From Auanema rhodensis (Eukaryota; Nematoda; Chromadorea; Rhabditida; Rhabditidae), in NCBI GenBank assembly GCA_964057225.1, contig OZ059894.1, positions 21,048,476 through 21,112,475 of the forward strand: 64,000 nucleotides of DNA. The letters are read 5' to 3'. The notes below the pieces were generated by a model. That model ran no database searches, was not told the origin of the DNA, and saw nothing but the letters and a program-made list of their open reading frames with translations. Numbering within the stretch: position 1 is the stretch's first letter; the number at the start of each line of letters is the position of its first letter. A program made the position numbers and the translations under genes. Below are positions 25,107 to 36,419 of the stretch, piece by piece.

Positions 25107-28100
25107 AGAATTAATTTTTTCGTTGAATAACATTGTCCATCGTCTTTGCCTTGAAAAAAGGAATCTAAAAACATCTATTTTTTGCTAAATTATTTTGAAA
25201 TTTCTCGAAAAAATTTTTGTCAAAATGTTTTTGGAAGCAATGTTGAGTGTACATGGAAACTCAACATACACTAATGCATCATTTTTCAAACGATCATAAC
25301 TAATTTTTGTATTAAGCGTTTCTCAATGTAGTATAGTGCATTCGATGCGGATTTTTAAGCTGCGTCGTTCTGTGTTATCAGATTTGCGCTAGCTTAAAAA
25401 TGCACCGAGATATCAACTGATATAAGTTCACACTTATATCCTCGATTTTCACCCTGAAGAATTAATTTTTTCGTTGAATAACATTGTCCATCGTCTTTGC
25501 CTTGAAAAAAGGAATCTAAAAACATCTACTTTTTGCTAAATTATCTTGAAATTTTTCGAAAAAATTTTTGTCAAAATGTTTTTGGAAGCAATGTTGAGTG
25601 TACATGGAAACTCAACATACACTAATGCATCATTTTTCAAACGATCATAACTAATTTTTGTATTAAGCGTTTCTCAATGTAGTATAGTGCATTCGATGCG
25701 GATTTTTAAGCTGCGTCGATCTGTGTTATCAGATTTGCGCTAGCTTAAAAATGCACCGAGATATCAACTGATATAAGTTCACACATATATCCTCGATTTT
25801 CACCCTGAAGAATTAATTTTTTCGTTGAATAACATTGTCCATCGTCTTTGCCTTGAAAAAAGGAATCTAAAAACATCTATTTTTTGCTAAATTATTTTGA
25901 AATTTCTCGAAAAAATTTTTGTCAAAATGTTTTTGGAAGCAATGTTGAGTGTACATGGAAACTCAACATACACTAATGCATCATTTTTCAAACGATCATA
26001 ACTAATTTTTGTATTAAGCGTTTCTCAATGTAGTATAGTGCATTCGATGCGGATTTTTAAGCTGCGTCGTTCTGTGTTATCAGATTTGCGCTAGCTTAAA
26101 AATGCACCGAGATATCAACTGATATAAGTTCACACTTATATCCTCGATTTTCACCCTGAAGAATTAATTTTTTCGTTGAATAACATTGTCCATCGTCTTT
26201 GCCTTGAAAAAAGGAATCTAAAAACATCTACTTTTCGCTAAATTATTTTGAAATTTTTCGAAAAAATTTTTGTCAAAATGTTTTTGGAAGCAATGTTGAG
26301 TGTACATGGAAACTCAACATACACTAATGCATCATTTTTCAAACGATCATAACTAATTTTTGTATTAAGCGTTTCTCAATGTAGTATAGTGCATTCGATG
26401 CGGATTTTTAAGCTGCGTCGTTCTGTGTTATCAGATTTGCGCTAGCTTAAAAATGCACCGAGATATCAACTGATATAAGTTCACACTTATATCCTCGATT
26501 TTCACCCTGAAGAATTAATTTTTTCGTTGAATAACATTGTCCATCGTCTTTGCCTTGAAAAAAGGAATCTAAAAACATCTACTTTTTGCTAAATTATTTT
26601 GAAATTTTTCGAAAAAATTTTTGTCAAAATGTTTTTGGAAGCAATGTTGAGTGTACATGGAAACTCAACATACACTAATGCATCATTTTTCAAACGATCA
26701 TAACTAATTTTTGTATTAAGCGTTTCTCAATGTAGTATAGTGCATTCGATGCGGATTTTTAAGCTGCGTCGATCTGTGTTATCAGATTTGCGCTAGCTTA
26801 AAAATGCACCGAGATATCAACTGATATAAGTTCACACTTATATCCTCGATTTTCACCCTGAAGAATTAATTTTTTCGTTGAATAACATTGTCCATCGTCT
26901 TTGCCTTGAAAAAAGGAATCTAAAAACATCTACTTTTTGCTAAATTATTTTGAAATTTTTCGAAAAAATTTTTGTCAAAATGTTTTTGGAAGCAATGTTG
27001 AGTGTACATGGAAACTCAACATACACTAATGCACCATTTTTCAAACGATCATAACTAATTTTTGTATTAAGCGTTTCTCAATGTAGTATAGTGCATTCGA
27101 TGCGGATTTTTAAGCTGCGTCGTTCTGTGTTATCAGATTTGCGCTAGCTTAAAAATGCACCGAGATATCAACTGATATAAGTTCACACTTATATCCTCGA
27201 TTTTCACCCTGAAGAATTAATTTTTTCGTTGAATAACATTGTCCATCGTCTTTGCCTTGAAAAAAGGAATCTAAAAACATCTACTTTTTGCTAAATTATT
27301 TTGAAATTTTTCGAAAAAATTTTTGTCAAAATGTTTTTGGAAGCAATGTTGAGTGTACATGGAAACTCAACATACACTAATGCACCATTTTTCAAACGAT
27401 CATAACTAATTTTTGTATTAAGCGTTTCTCAATGTAGTATAGTGCATTCGATGCGGATTTTTAAGCTGCGTCGTTCTGTGTTATCAGATTTGCGCTAGCT
27501 TAAAAATGCACCGAGATATCAACTGATATAAGTTCACACTTATATCCTCGATTTTCACCCTGAAGAATTAATTTTTTCGTTGAATAACATTGTCCATCGT
27601 CTTTGCCTTGAAAAAAGGAATCTAAAAACATTTACTTTTTGCTAAATTATTTTGAAATTTTTCGAAAAAATTTTTGTCAAAATGTTTTTGGAAGCAATGT
27701 TGAGTGTACATGGAAACTCAACATACACTAATGCATCATTTTTCAAACGATCATAACTAATTTTTGTATTAAGCGTTTCTCAATGTAGTATAGTGCATTC
27801 GATGCGGATTTTTAAGCTGCGTCGATCTGTGTTATCAGATTTGCGCTAGCTTAAAAATGCACCGAGATATCAACTGATATAAGTTCACACTTATATCCTC
27901 GATTTTCACCCTGAAGAATTAATTTTTTCGTTGAATAACATTGTCCATCGTCTTTGCCTTGAAAAAAGGAATCTAAAAACATCTACTTTTTGCTAAATTA
28001 TTTTGAAATTTTTCGAAAAAATTTTTGTCAAAATGTTTTTGGAAGCAATGTTGAGTGTACATGGAAACTCAACATACACTAATGCACCATTTTTCAAACG

Positions 28101-31100
28101 ATCATAACTAATTTTTGTATTAAGCGTTTCTCAATGTAGTATAGTGCATTCGATGCGGATTTTTAAGCTGCGTCGTTCTGTGTTATCAGATTTGCGCTAG
28201 CTTAAAAATGCACCGAGATATCAACTGATATAAGTTCACACTTATATCCTCGATTTTCACCCTGAAGAATTAATTTTTTCGTTGAATAACATTGTCCATC
28301 GTCTTTGCCTTGAAAAAAGGAATCTAAAAACATCTACTTTTTGCTAAATTATTTTGAAATTTTTCGAAAAAATTTTTGTCAAAATGTTTTTGGAAGCAAT
28401 GTTGAGTGTACATGGAAACTCAACATACACTAATGCATCATTTTTCAAACGATCATAACTAATTTTTGTATTAAGCGTTTCTCAATGTAGTATAGTGCAT
28501 TCGATGCGGATTTTTAAGCTGCGTCGATCTGTGTTATCAGATTTGCGCTAGCTTAAAAATGCACCGAGATATCAACTGATATAAGTTCACACTTATATCC
28601 TCGATTTTCACCCTGAAGAATTAATTTTTTCGTTGAATAACATTGTCCATCGTCTTTGCCTTGAAAAAAGGAATCTAAAAACATCTACTTTCTGCTAAAT
28701 TATTTTGAAATTTCTCGAAAAAATTTTTGTCAAAATGTTTTTGGAAGCAATGTTGAGTGTACATGGAAACTCAACATACACTAATGCATCATTTTTCAAA
28801 CGATTATAACTAATTTTTGTATTAAGCGTTTCTCAATGTAGTATAGTGCATTCGATGCGGATTTTTAAGCTGCGTCGTTCTGTGTTATCAGATTTGCGCT
28901 AGCTTAAAAATGCACCGAGATATCAACTGATATAAGTTCACACTTATATCCTCGATTTTCACCCTGAAGAATTAATTTTTTCGTTGAATAACATTGTCCA
29001 TCGTCTTTGCCTTGAAAAAAGGAATCTAAAAACATCTACTTTTTGCTAAATTATTTTGAAATTTTTCGAAAAAATTTTTGTCAAAATGTTTTTGGAAGCA
29101 ATGTTGAGTGTACATGGAAACTCAACATACACTAATGCATCATTTTTCAAACGATCATAACTAATTTTTGTATTAAGCGTTTCTCAATGTAGTATAGTGC
29201 ATTCGATGCGGATTTTTAAGCTGCGTCGATCTGTGTTATCAGATTTGCGCTAGCTTAAAAATGCACCGAGATATCAACTGATATAAGTTCACACATATAT
29301 CCTCGATTTTCACCCTGAAGAATTAATTTTTTCGTTGAATAACATTGTCCATCGTCTTTGCCTTGAAAAAAGGAATCTAAAAACATCTACTTTTTGCTAA
29401 ATTATTTTGAAATTTTTCGAAAAAATTTTTGTCAAAATGTTTTTGGAAGCAATGTTGAGTGTACATGGAAACTCAACATACACTAATGCATCATTTTTCA
29501 AACGATCATAACTAATTTTTGTATTAAGCGTTTCTCAATGTAGTATAGTGCATTCGATGCGGATTTTTAAGCTGCGTCGATCTGTGTTATCAGATTTGCG
29601 CTAGCTTAAAAATGCACCGAGATATCAACTGATATAAGTTCACACTTATATCCTCGATTTTCACCCTGAAGAATTAATTTTTTCGTTGAATAACATTGTC
29701 CATCGTCTTTGCCTTGAAAAAAGGAATCTAAAAACATCTATTTTTTGCTAAATTATTTTGAAATTTCTCGAAAAAATTTTTGTCAAAATGTTTTTGGAAG
29801 CAATGTTGAGTGTACATGGAAACTCAACATACACTAATGCATCATTTTTCAAACGATCATAACTAATTTTTGTATTAAGCGTTTCTCAATGTAGTATAGT
29901 GCATTCGATGCGGATTTTTAAGCTGCGTCGTTCTGTGTTATCAGATTTGCGCTAGCTTAAAAATGCACCGAGATATCAACTGATATAAGTTCACACTTAT
30001 ATCCTCGATTTTCACCCTGAAGATTTAATTTTTTCGTTGAATAACATTGTCCATCGTCTTTGCCTTGAAAAAAGGAATCTAAAAACATCTACTTTTTGCT
30101 AAATTATCTTGAAATTTTTCGAAAAAATTTTTGTCAAAATGTTTTTGGAAGCAATGTTGAGTGTACATGGAAACTCAACATACACTAATGCATCATTTTT
30201 CAAACGATCATAACTAATTTTTGTATTAAGCGTTTCTCAATGTAGTATAGTGCATTCGATGCGGATTTTTAAGCTGCGTCGATCTGTGTTATCAGATTTG
30301 CGCTAGCTTAAAAATGCACCGAGATATCAACTGATATAAGTTCACACTTATATCCTCGATTTTCACCCTGAAGAATTAATTTTTTCGTTGAATAACATTG
30401 TCCATCGTCTTTGCCTTGAAAAAAGGAATCTAAAAACATCTATTTTTTGCTAAATTATTTTGAAATTTCTCGAAAAAATTTTTGTCAAAATGTTTTTGGA
30501 AGCAATGTTGAGTGTACATGGAAACTCAACATACACTAATGCATCATTTTTCAAACGATCATAACTAATTTTTGTATTAAGCGTTTCTCAATGTAGTATA
30601 GTGCATTCGATGCGGATTTTTAAGCTGCGTCGTTCTGTGTTATCAGATTTGCGCTAGCTTAAAAATGCACCGAGATATCAACTGATATAAGTTCACACTT
30701 ATATCCTCGATTTTCACCCTGAAGATTTAATTTTTTCGTTGAATAACATTGTCCATCGTCTTTGCCTTGAAAAAAGGAATCTAAAAACATCTACTTTTTG
30801 CTAAATTATCTTGAAATTTTTCGAAAAAATTTTTGTCAAAATGTTTTTGGAAGCAATGTTGAGTGTACATGGAAACTCAACATACACTAATGCATCATTT
30901 TTCAAACGATCATAACTAATTTTTGTATTAAGCGTTTCTCAATGTAGTATAGTGCATTCGATGCGGATTTTTAAGCTGCGTCGATCTGTGTTATCAGATT
31001 TGCGCTAGCTTAAAAATGCACCGAGATATCAACTGATATAAGTTCACACATATATCCTCGATTTTCACCCTGAAGAATTAATTTTTTCGTTGAATAACAT

Positions 31101-33311
31101 TGTCCATCGTCTTTGCCTTGAAAAAAGGAATCTAAAAACATCTATTTTTTGCTAAATTATTTTGAAATTTCTCGAAAAAATTTTTGTCAAAATGTTTTTG
31201 GAAGCAATGTTGAGTGTACATGGAAACTCAACATACACTAATGCATCATTTTTCAAACGATCATAACTAATTTTTGTATTAAGCGTTTCTCAATGTAGTA
31301 TAGTGCATTCGATGCGGATTTTTAAGCTGCGTCGTTCTGTGTTATCAGATTTGCGCTAGCTTAAAAATGCACCGAGATATCAACTGATATAAGTTCACAC
31401 TTATATCCTCGATTTTCACCCTGAAGAATTAATTTTTTCGTTGAATAACATTGTCCATCGTCTTTGCCTTGAAAAAAGGAATCTAAAAACATCTATTTTT
31501 TGCTAAATTATTTTGAAATTTCTCGAAAAAATTTTTGTCAAAATGTTTTTGGAAGCAATGTTGAGTGTACATGGAAACTCAACATACACTAATGCATCAT
31601 TTTTCAAACGATCATAACTAATTTTTGTATTAAGCGTTTCTCAATGTAGTATAGTGCATTCGATGCGGATTTTTAAGCTGCGTCGTTCTGTGTTATCAGA
31701 TTTGCGCTAGCTTAAAAATGCACCGAGATATCAACTGATATAAGTTCACACTTATATCCTCGATTTTCACCCTGAAGAATTAATTTTTTCGTTGAATAAC
31801 ATTGTCCATCGTCTTTGCCTTGAAAAAAGGAATCTAAAAACATCTACTTTTTGCTAAATTATCTTGAAATTTTTCGAAAAAATTTTTGTCAAAATGTTTT
31901 TGGAAGCAATGTTGAGTGTACATGGAAACTCAACATACACTAATGCATCATTTTTCAAACGATCATAACTAATTTTTGTATTAAGCGTTTCTCAATGTAG
32001 TATAGTGCATTCGATGCGGATTTTTAAGCTGCGTCGATCTGTGTTATCAGATTTGCGCTAGCTTAAAAATGCACCGAGATATCAACTGATATAAGTTCAC
32101 ACATATATCCTCGATTTTCACCCTGAAGAATTAATTTTTTCGTTGAATAACATTGTCCATCGTCTTTGCCTTGAAAAAAGGAATCTAAAAACATCTACTT
32201 TTTGCTAAATTATCTTGAAATTTTTCGAAAAAATTTTTGTCAAAATGTTTTTGGAAGCAATGTTGAGTGTACATGGAAACTCAACATACACTAATGCATC
32301 ATTTTTCAAACGATCATAACTAATTTTTGTATTAAGCGTTTCTCAATGTAGTATAGTGCATTCGATGCGGATTTTTAAGCTGCGTCGATCTGTGTTATCA
32401 GATTTGCGCTAGCTTAAAAATGCACCGAGATATCAACTGATATAAGTTCACACATATATCCTCGATTTTCACCCTGAAGAATTAATTTTTTCGTTGAATA
32501 ACATTGTCCATCGTCTTTGCCTTGAAAAAAGGAATCTAAAAACATCTACTTTTTGCTAAATTATTTTGAAATTTTTCGAAAAAATTTTTGTCAAAATGTT
32601 TTTGGAAGCAATGTTGAGTGTACATGGAAACTCAACATACACTAATGCATCATTTTTCAAACGATCATAACTAATTTTTGTATTAAGCGTTTCTCAATGT
32701 AGTATAGTGCATTCGATGCGGATTTTTAAGCTGCGTCGTTCTGTGTTATCAGATTTGCGCTAGCTTAAAAATGCACCGAGATATCAACTGATATAAGTTC
32801 ACACTTATATCCTCGATTTTCACCCTGAAGAATTAATTTTTTCGTTGAATAACATTGTCCATCGTCTTTGCCTTGAAAAAAGGAATCTAAAAACATCTAC
32901 TTTTTGCTAAATTATCTTGAAATTTTTCGAAAAAATTTTTGTCAAAATGTTTTTGGAAGCAATGTTGAGTGTACATGGAAACTCAACATACACTAATGCA
33001 TCATTTTTCAAACGATCATAACTAATTTTTGTATTAAGCGTTTCTCAATGTAGTATAGTGCATTCGATGCGGATTTTTAAGCTGCGTCGATCTGTGTTAT
33101 CAGATTTGCGCTAGCTTAAAAATGCACCGAGATATCAACTGATATAAGTTCACACATATATCCTCGATTTTCACCCTGAAGAATTAATTTTTTCGTTGAA
33201 TAACATTGTCCATCGTCTTTGCCTTGAAAAAAGGAATCTAAAAACATCTACTTTTTGCTAAATTATCTTGAAATTTTTCGAAAAAATTTTTGTCAAAATG
33301 TTTTTGGAAGC
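25065..33311 (-). repeat. Inverted satellite array, same 351-bp monomer on the minus strand
   Basis: The sequence reads as the reverse complement of the left-array monomer. Complete inverted monomers run from 25249-25599 to 32620-32970 (22 copies), with partial copies at 25065-25248 (monomer positions 184 down to 1) and 32971-33311 (positions 351 down to 11). The 351-bp register is exact. Variants found here on the plus-equivalent strand include AAAAAATAGAT, AAGATAATTT, ATATGTG and GAGAAATTT, all typical of the left array at about 7-17 kb. Private variants are TGCACCATT for TGCATCATT at about 27032, 27383 and 28085, and GAAGATTTAAT at about 30021 and 30723. The block therefore belongs to the left-array subfamilies and has its own later duplications. 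Confidence 0.97.
29461..30864 (-). repeat. Two-monomer tandem repeat in the inverted block
   Basis: The dimers 29461-30162 and 30163-30864 match in order: a copy with the complement of AATAGAT and GAGAAA, then a copy with the private change GAAGATTTAATT (near 30019 and 30721) and AAGATA on the plus-equivalent strand. The 702-bp offset is exactly two monomers. The private variant shows that duplication continued within the inverted block or in its source. Confidence 0.75.
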
Positions 33312-33325
33312 CAATGTTATTCAAC
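33300..33325. other. Inversion junction 2 (33311|33312)
   Basis: The minus-strand monomer runs to TTTTTGGAAGC (position 11, base 33311), then the plus strand resumes with CAATGTTATTC (position 114, base 33312). Both parents contain CAATGTT exactly at this point: the minus strand would have continued GCAATGTTGAG, and the plus strand comes from GGACAATGTTATT. A seven-base homology therefore lies at the breakpoint with a one-base C offset, which suggests microhomology-guided joining. Confidence 0.88.
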
Positions 33326-33832
33326 GAAAAAATTAATTCTTCAGGGTGAAAATCGAGGATATAAGTGTGAACTTATATCAGTTGATATCTCGGTGCATTT
33401 TTAAGCTAGCGCAAATCTGATAACACAGAACGACGCAGCTTAAAAATCCGCATCGAATGCACTATACTACATTGAGAAACGCTTAATACAAAAATTAGTT
33501 ATGATCGTTCGAAAAATGATGCATTAGTGTATGTTGAGTTTCCATGTACACTCAACATTGCTTCCAAAAACATTTTGACAAAAATTTTTTCGAAAAATTT
33601 CAAAATAATTTAGCAAAAAGTAGATGTTTTTAGATTCCTTTTTTCAAGGCAAAGACGATGGACAATGTTATTCAACGAAAAAATTAATTCTTCAGGGTGA
33701 AAATCGAGGATATAAGTGTGAACTTATATCAGTTGATATCTCGGTGCATTTTTAAGCTAGCGCAAATCTGATAACTCAGAACGACGCAGCTTAAAAATCC
33801 GCATCGAATGCACTATACTACATTGAGAAACG
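33312..33832 (+). repeat. Short direct satellite fragment between the inverted and right arrays
   Basis: This 521-bp stretch returns to plus orientation at monomer position 114 and runs through one monomer boundary (33550) to position 283. It carries CGTTCGAAAA near 33507 and then ATAACTCAG at 33771. That ordered pair is otherwise seen together only in the left array (6.6-6.9, 9.1-9.4 and 10.8-11.1 kb), so the fragment is of left-array type. It stops abruptly at the 62-bp partial duplication, after which right-array variants take over. It looks like a remnant of the event that placed the inverted block here. Confidence 0.85.
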
Positions 33833-33894
33833 ATAACACAGAACGACGCAGCTTAAAAATCCGCATCGAATGCACTATACTACATTGAGAAACG
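33771..33894 (+). repeat. 62-bp tandem partial duplication making a 413-bp monomer
   Basis: Monomer positions 222-283 occur twice: 33771-33832 and 33833-33894. The copies differ at one visible site, ATAACTCAG in the first and ATAACACAG in the second. The first copy belongs with the left-array ATAACTCAG subfamily and the second with the right array, so the duplication marks a join between two different monomers and not slippage within one. The host monomer spans 33550-33962 (413 bp), the only large length change in the window. Confidence 0.93.
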
Positions 33895-34313
33895 CTTAAT
33901 ACAAAAATTAGTTATGATCGTTTGAAAAATGATGCATTAGTGTATGTTGAGTTTCCATGTACACTCAACATTGCTTCCAAAAACATTTTGACAAAAATTT
34001 TTTCGAGAAATTTCAAAATAATTTAGCAAAAAGTAGATGTTTTTAGATTCCTTTTTTCAAGGCAAAGACGATGGACAATGTTATTCAACGAAAAAATTAA
34101 TTCTTCAGGGTGAAAATCGAGGATATAAGTGTGAACTTATATCAGTTGATATCTCGGTGCATTTTTAAGCTAGCGCAAATCTGATAACACAGATCGACGC
34201 AGCTTAAAAATCCGCATCGAATGCACTATACTACATTGAGAAACGCTTAATACAAAAATTAGTTATGATCGTTTGAAAAATGATGCATTAGTGTATGTTG
34301 AGTTTCCATGTAC

Positions 34314-36419
34314 ACTCAACATTGCTTCCAAAAACATTTTGACAAAAATTTTTTCGAAAAATTTCAAAATAATTTAGCAAAAAGTAGATGTTTTTAGATT
34401 CCTTTTTTTAAGGCAAAGACGATGGACAATGTTATTCAACGAAAAAATTAATTCTTCAGGGTGAAAATCGAGGATATAAGTGTGAACTTATATCAGTTGA
34501 TATCTCGGTGCATTTTTAAGCTAGCGCAAATCTGATAACACAGATCGACGCAGCTTAAAAATCCGCATCGAATGCACTATACTACATTGAGAAACGCTCA
34601 ATACAAAAATTAGTTATGATCGTTTGAAAAATGATGCATTAGTGTATGTTGAGTTTCCATGTACACTCAACATTGCTTCCAAAAACATTTTGACAAAAAT
34701 TTTTTCGAGAAATTTCAAAATAATTTAGCAAAAAGTAGATGTTTTTAGATTCCTTTTTTCAAGGCAAAGACGATGGACAATGTTATTCAACGAAAAAATT
34801 AATTCTTCAGGGTGAAAATCGAGGATATAAGTGTGAACTTATATCAGTTGATATCTCGGTGCATTTTTAAGCTAGCGCAAATCTGATAACACAGAACGAC
34901 GCAGCTTAAAAATTCGCATCGAATGCACCATACTACATTGAAAAACGCTTAATACAAAAATTAGTTATGATCGTTTGAAAAATGATGCATTAGTGTATGT
35001 TGAGTTTCCATGTACACTCAACATTGCTTCCAAAAACATTTTGACAAAAATTTTTTCGAGAAATTTCAAAATAATTTAGCAAAAAGTAGATGTTTTTAGA
35101 TTCCTTTTTTCAAGGCAAAGACGATGGACAATGTTATTCAACGAAAAAATTAATTCTTCAGGGTGAAAATCGAGGATATAAGTGTGAACTTATATCAGTT
35201 GATATCTCGGTGCATTTTTAAGCTAGCGCAAATCTGATAACACAGATCGACGCAGCTTAAAAATCCGCATCGAATGCACTATACTACATTGAGAAACGCT
35301 TGATACAAAAATTAGTTATGATCGTTTGAAAAATGATGCATTAGTGTATGTTGAGTTTCCATGTACACTCAACATTGCTTCCAAAAACATTTTGACAAAA
35401 ATTTTTTCGAAAAATTTCAAAATAATTTAGCAAAAAGTAGATGTTTTTAGATTCCTTTTTTCAAGGCAAAGACGATGGACAATGTTATTCAACGAAAAAA
35501 TTAATTCTTCAGGGTGAAAATCGAGGATATAAGTGTGAACTTATATCAGTTGATATCTCGGTGCATTTTTAAGCTAGCGCAAATCTGATAACACAGATCG
35601 ACGCAGCTTAAAAATCCGCATCGAATGCACTATACTACATTGAGAAACGCTCAATACAAAAATTAGTTATGATCGTTTGAAAAATGATGCATTAGTGTAT
35701 GTTGAGTTTCCATGTACACTCAACATTGCTTCCAAAAACATTTTGACAAAAATTTTTTCGAGAAATTTCAAAATAATTTAGCAAAAAGTAGATGTTTTTA
35801 GATTCCTTTTTTCAAGGCAAAGACGATGGACAATGTTATTCAACGAAAAAATTAATTCTTCAGGGTGAAAATCGAGGATATAAGTGTGAACTTATATCAG
35901 TTGATATCTCGGTGCATTTTTAAGCTAGCGCAAATCTGATAACACAGAACGACGCAGCTTAAAAATTCGCATCGAATGCACCATACTACATTGAAAAACG
36001 CTTAATACAAAAATTAGTTATGATCGTTTGAAAAATGATGCATTAGTGTATGTTGAGTTTCCATGTACACTCAACATTGCTTCCAAAAACATTTTGACAA
36101 AAATTTTTTCGAGAAATTTCAAAATAATTTAGCAAAAAGTAGATGTTTTTAGATTCCTTTTTTCAAGGCAAAGACGATGGACAATGTTATTCAACGAAAA
36201 AATTAATTCTTCAGGGTGAAAATCGAGGATATAAGTGTGAACTTATATCAGTTGATATCTCGGTGCATTTTTAAGCTAGCGCAAATCTGATAACACAGAT
36301 CGACGCAGCTTAAAAATCCGCATCGAATGCACTATACTACATTGAGAAACGCTTAATACAAAAATTAGTTATGATCGTTTGAAAAATGATGCATTAGTGT
36401 ATGTTGAGTTTCCATGTAC
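34314..36419 (+). repeat. Three-monomer tandem repeat with CACCATACT
   Basis: Monomers 34314-35366 and 35367-36419 repeat the order CGCTCAATAC; AATTCGCATC with CACCATACT and TTGAAAAACG; and a GAGAAATTT copy with CAGATCG. Differences are TTTTTTTAAGG in the first copy only and GCTTGATAC in the third monomer of the first copy. The CACCATACT monomer occurs once more at 36420-36770. Confidence 0.72.

Larger units (their letters stand above)
16859..33311. repeat. 16.4-kb imperfect palindrome, 8.2-kb satellite arms
   Basis: The left arm 16859-25064 and the right arm 25106-33311 (8206 bp each) are inverted copies of the same satellite and stay in exact register, because neither contains an indel. 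A 41-bp spacer (25065-25105, monomer positions 184 down to 144) separates them. The arms are similar at family level but not mirror images: the left arm is mainly the GTAGATG/ATAAGTG type with three GTGGATG copies, while the right arm carries AATAGAT, AAGATA and ATATGTG copies. Such a structure can form a very large hairpin or cruciform and is a known source of both genome instability and assembly error. Confidence 0.85.

Noticed and set aside
25065-33311. Inverted block as a plain sequencing fold-back of the adjacent arm
   Set aside because: Fold-back would mirror the variants next to the junction. The GACGATG and GTGGATG copies of the left arm are missing and other markers are present. A misassembly of another kind is not excluded.
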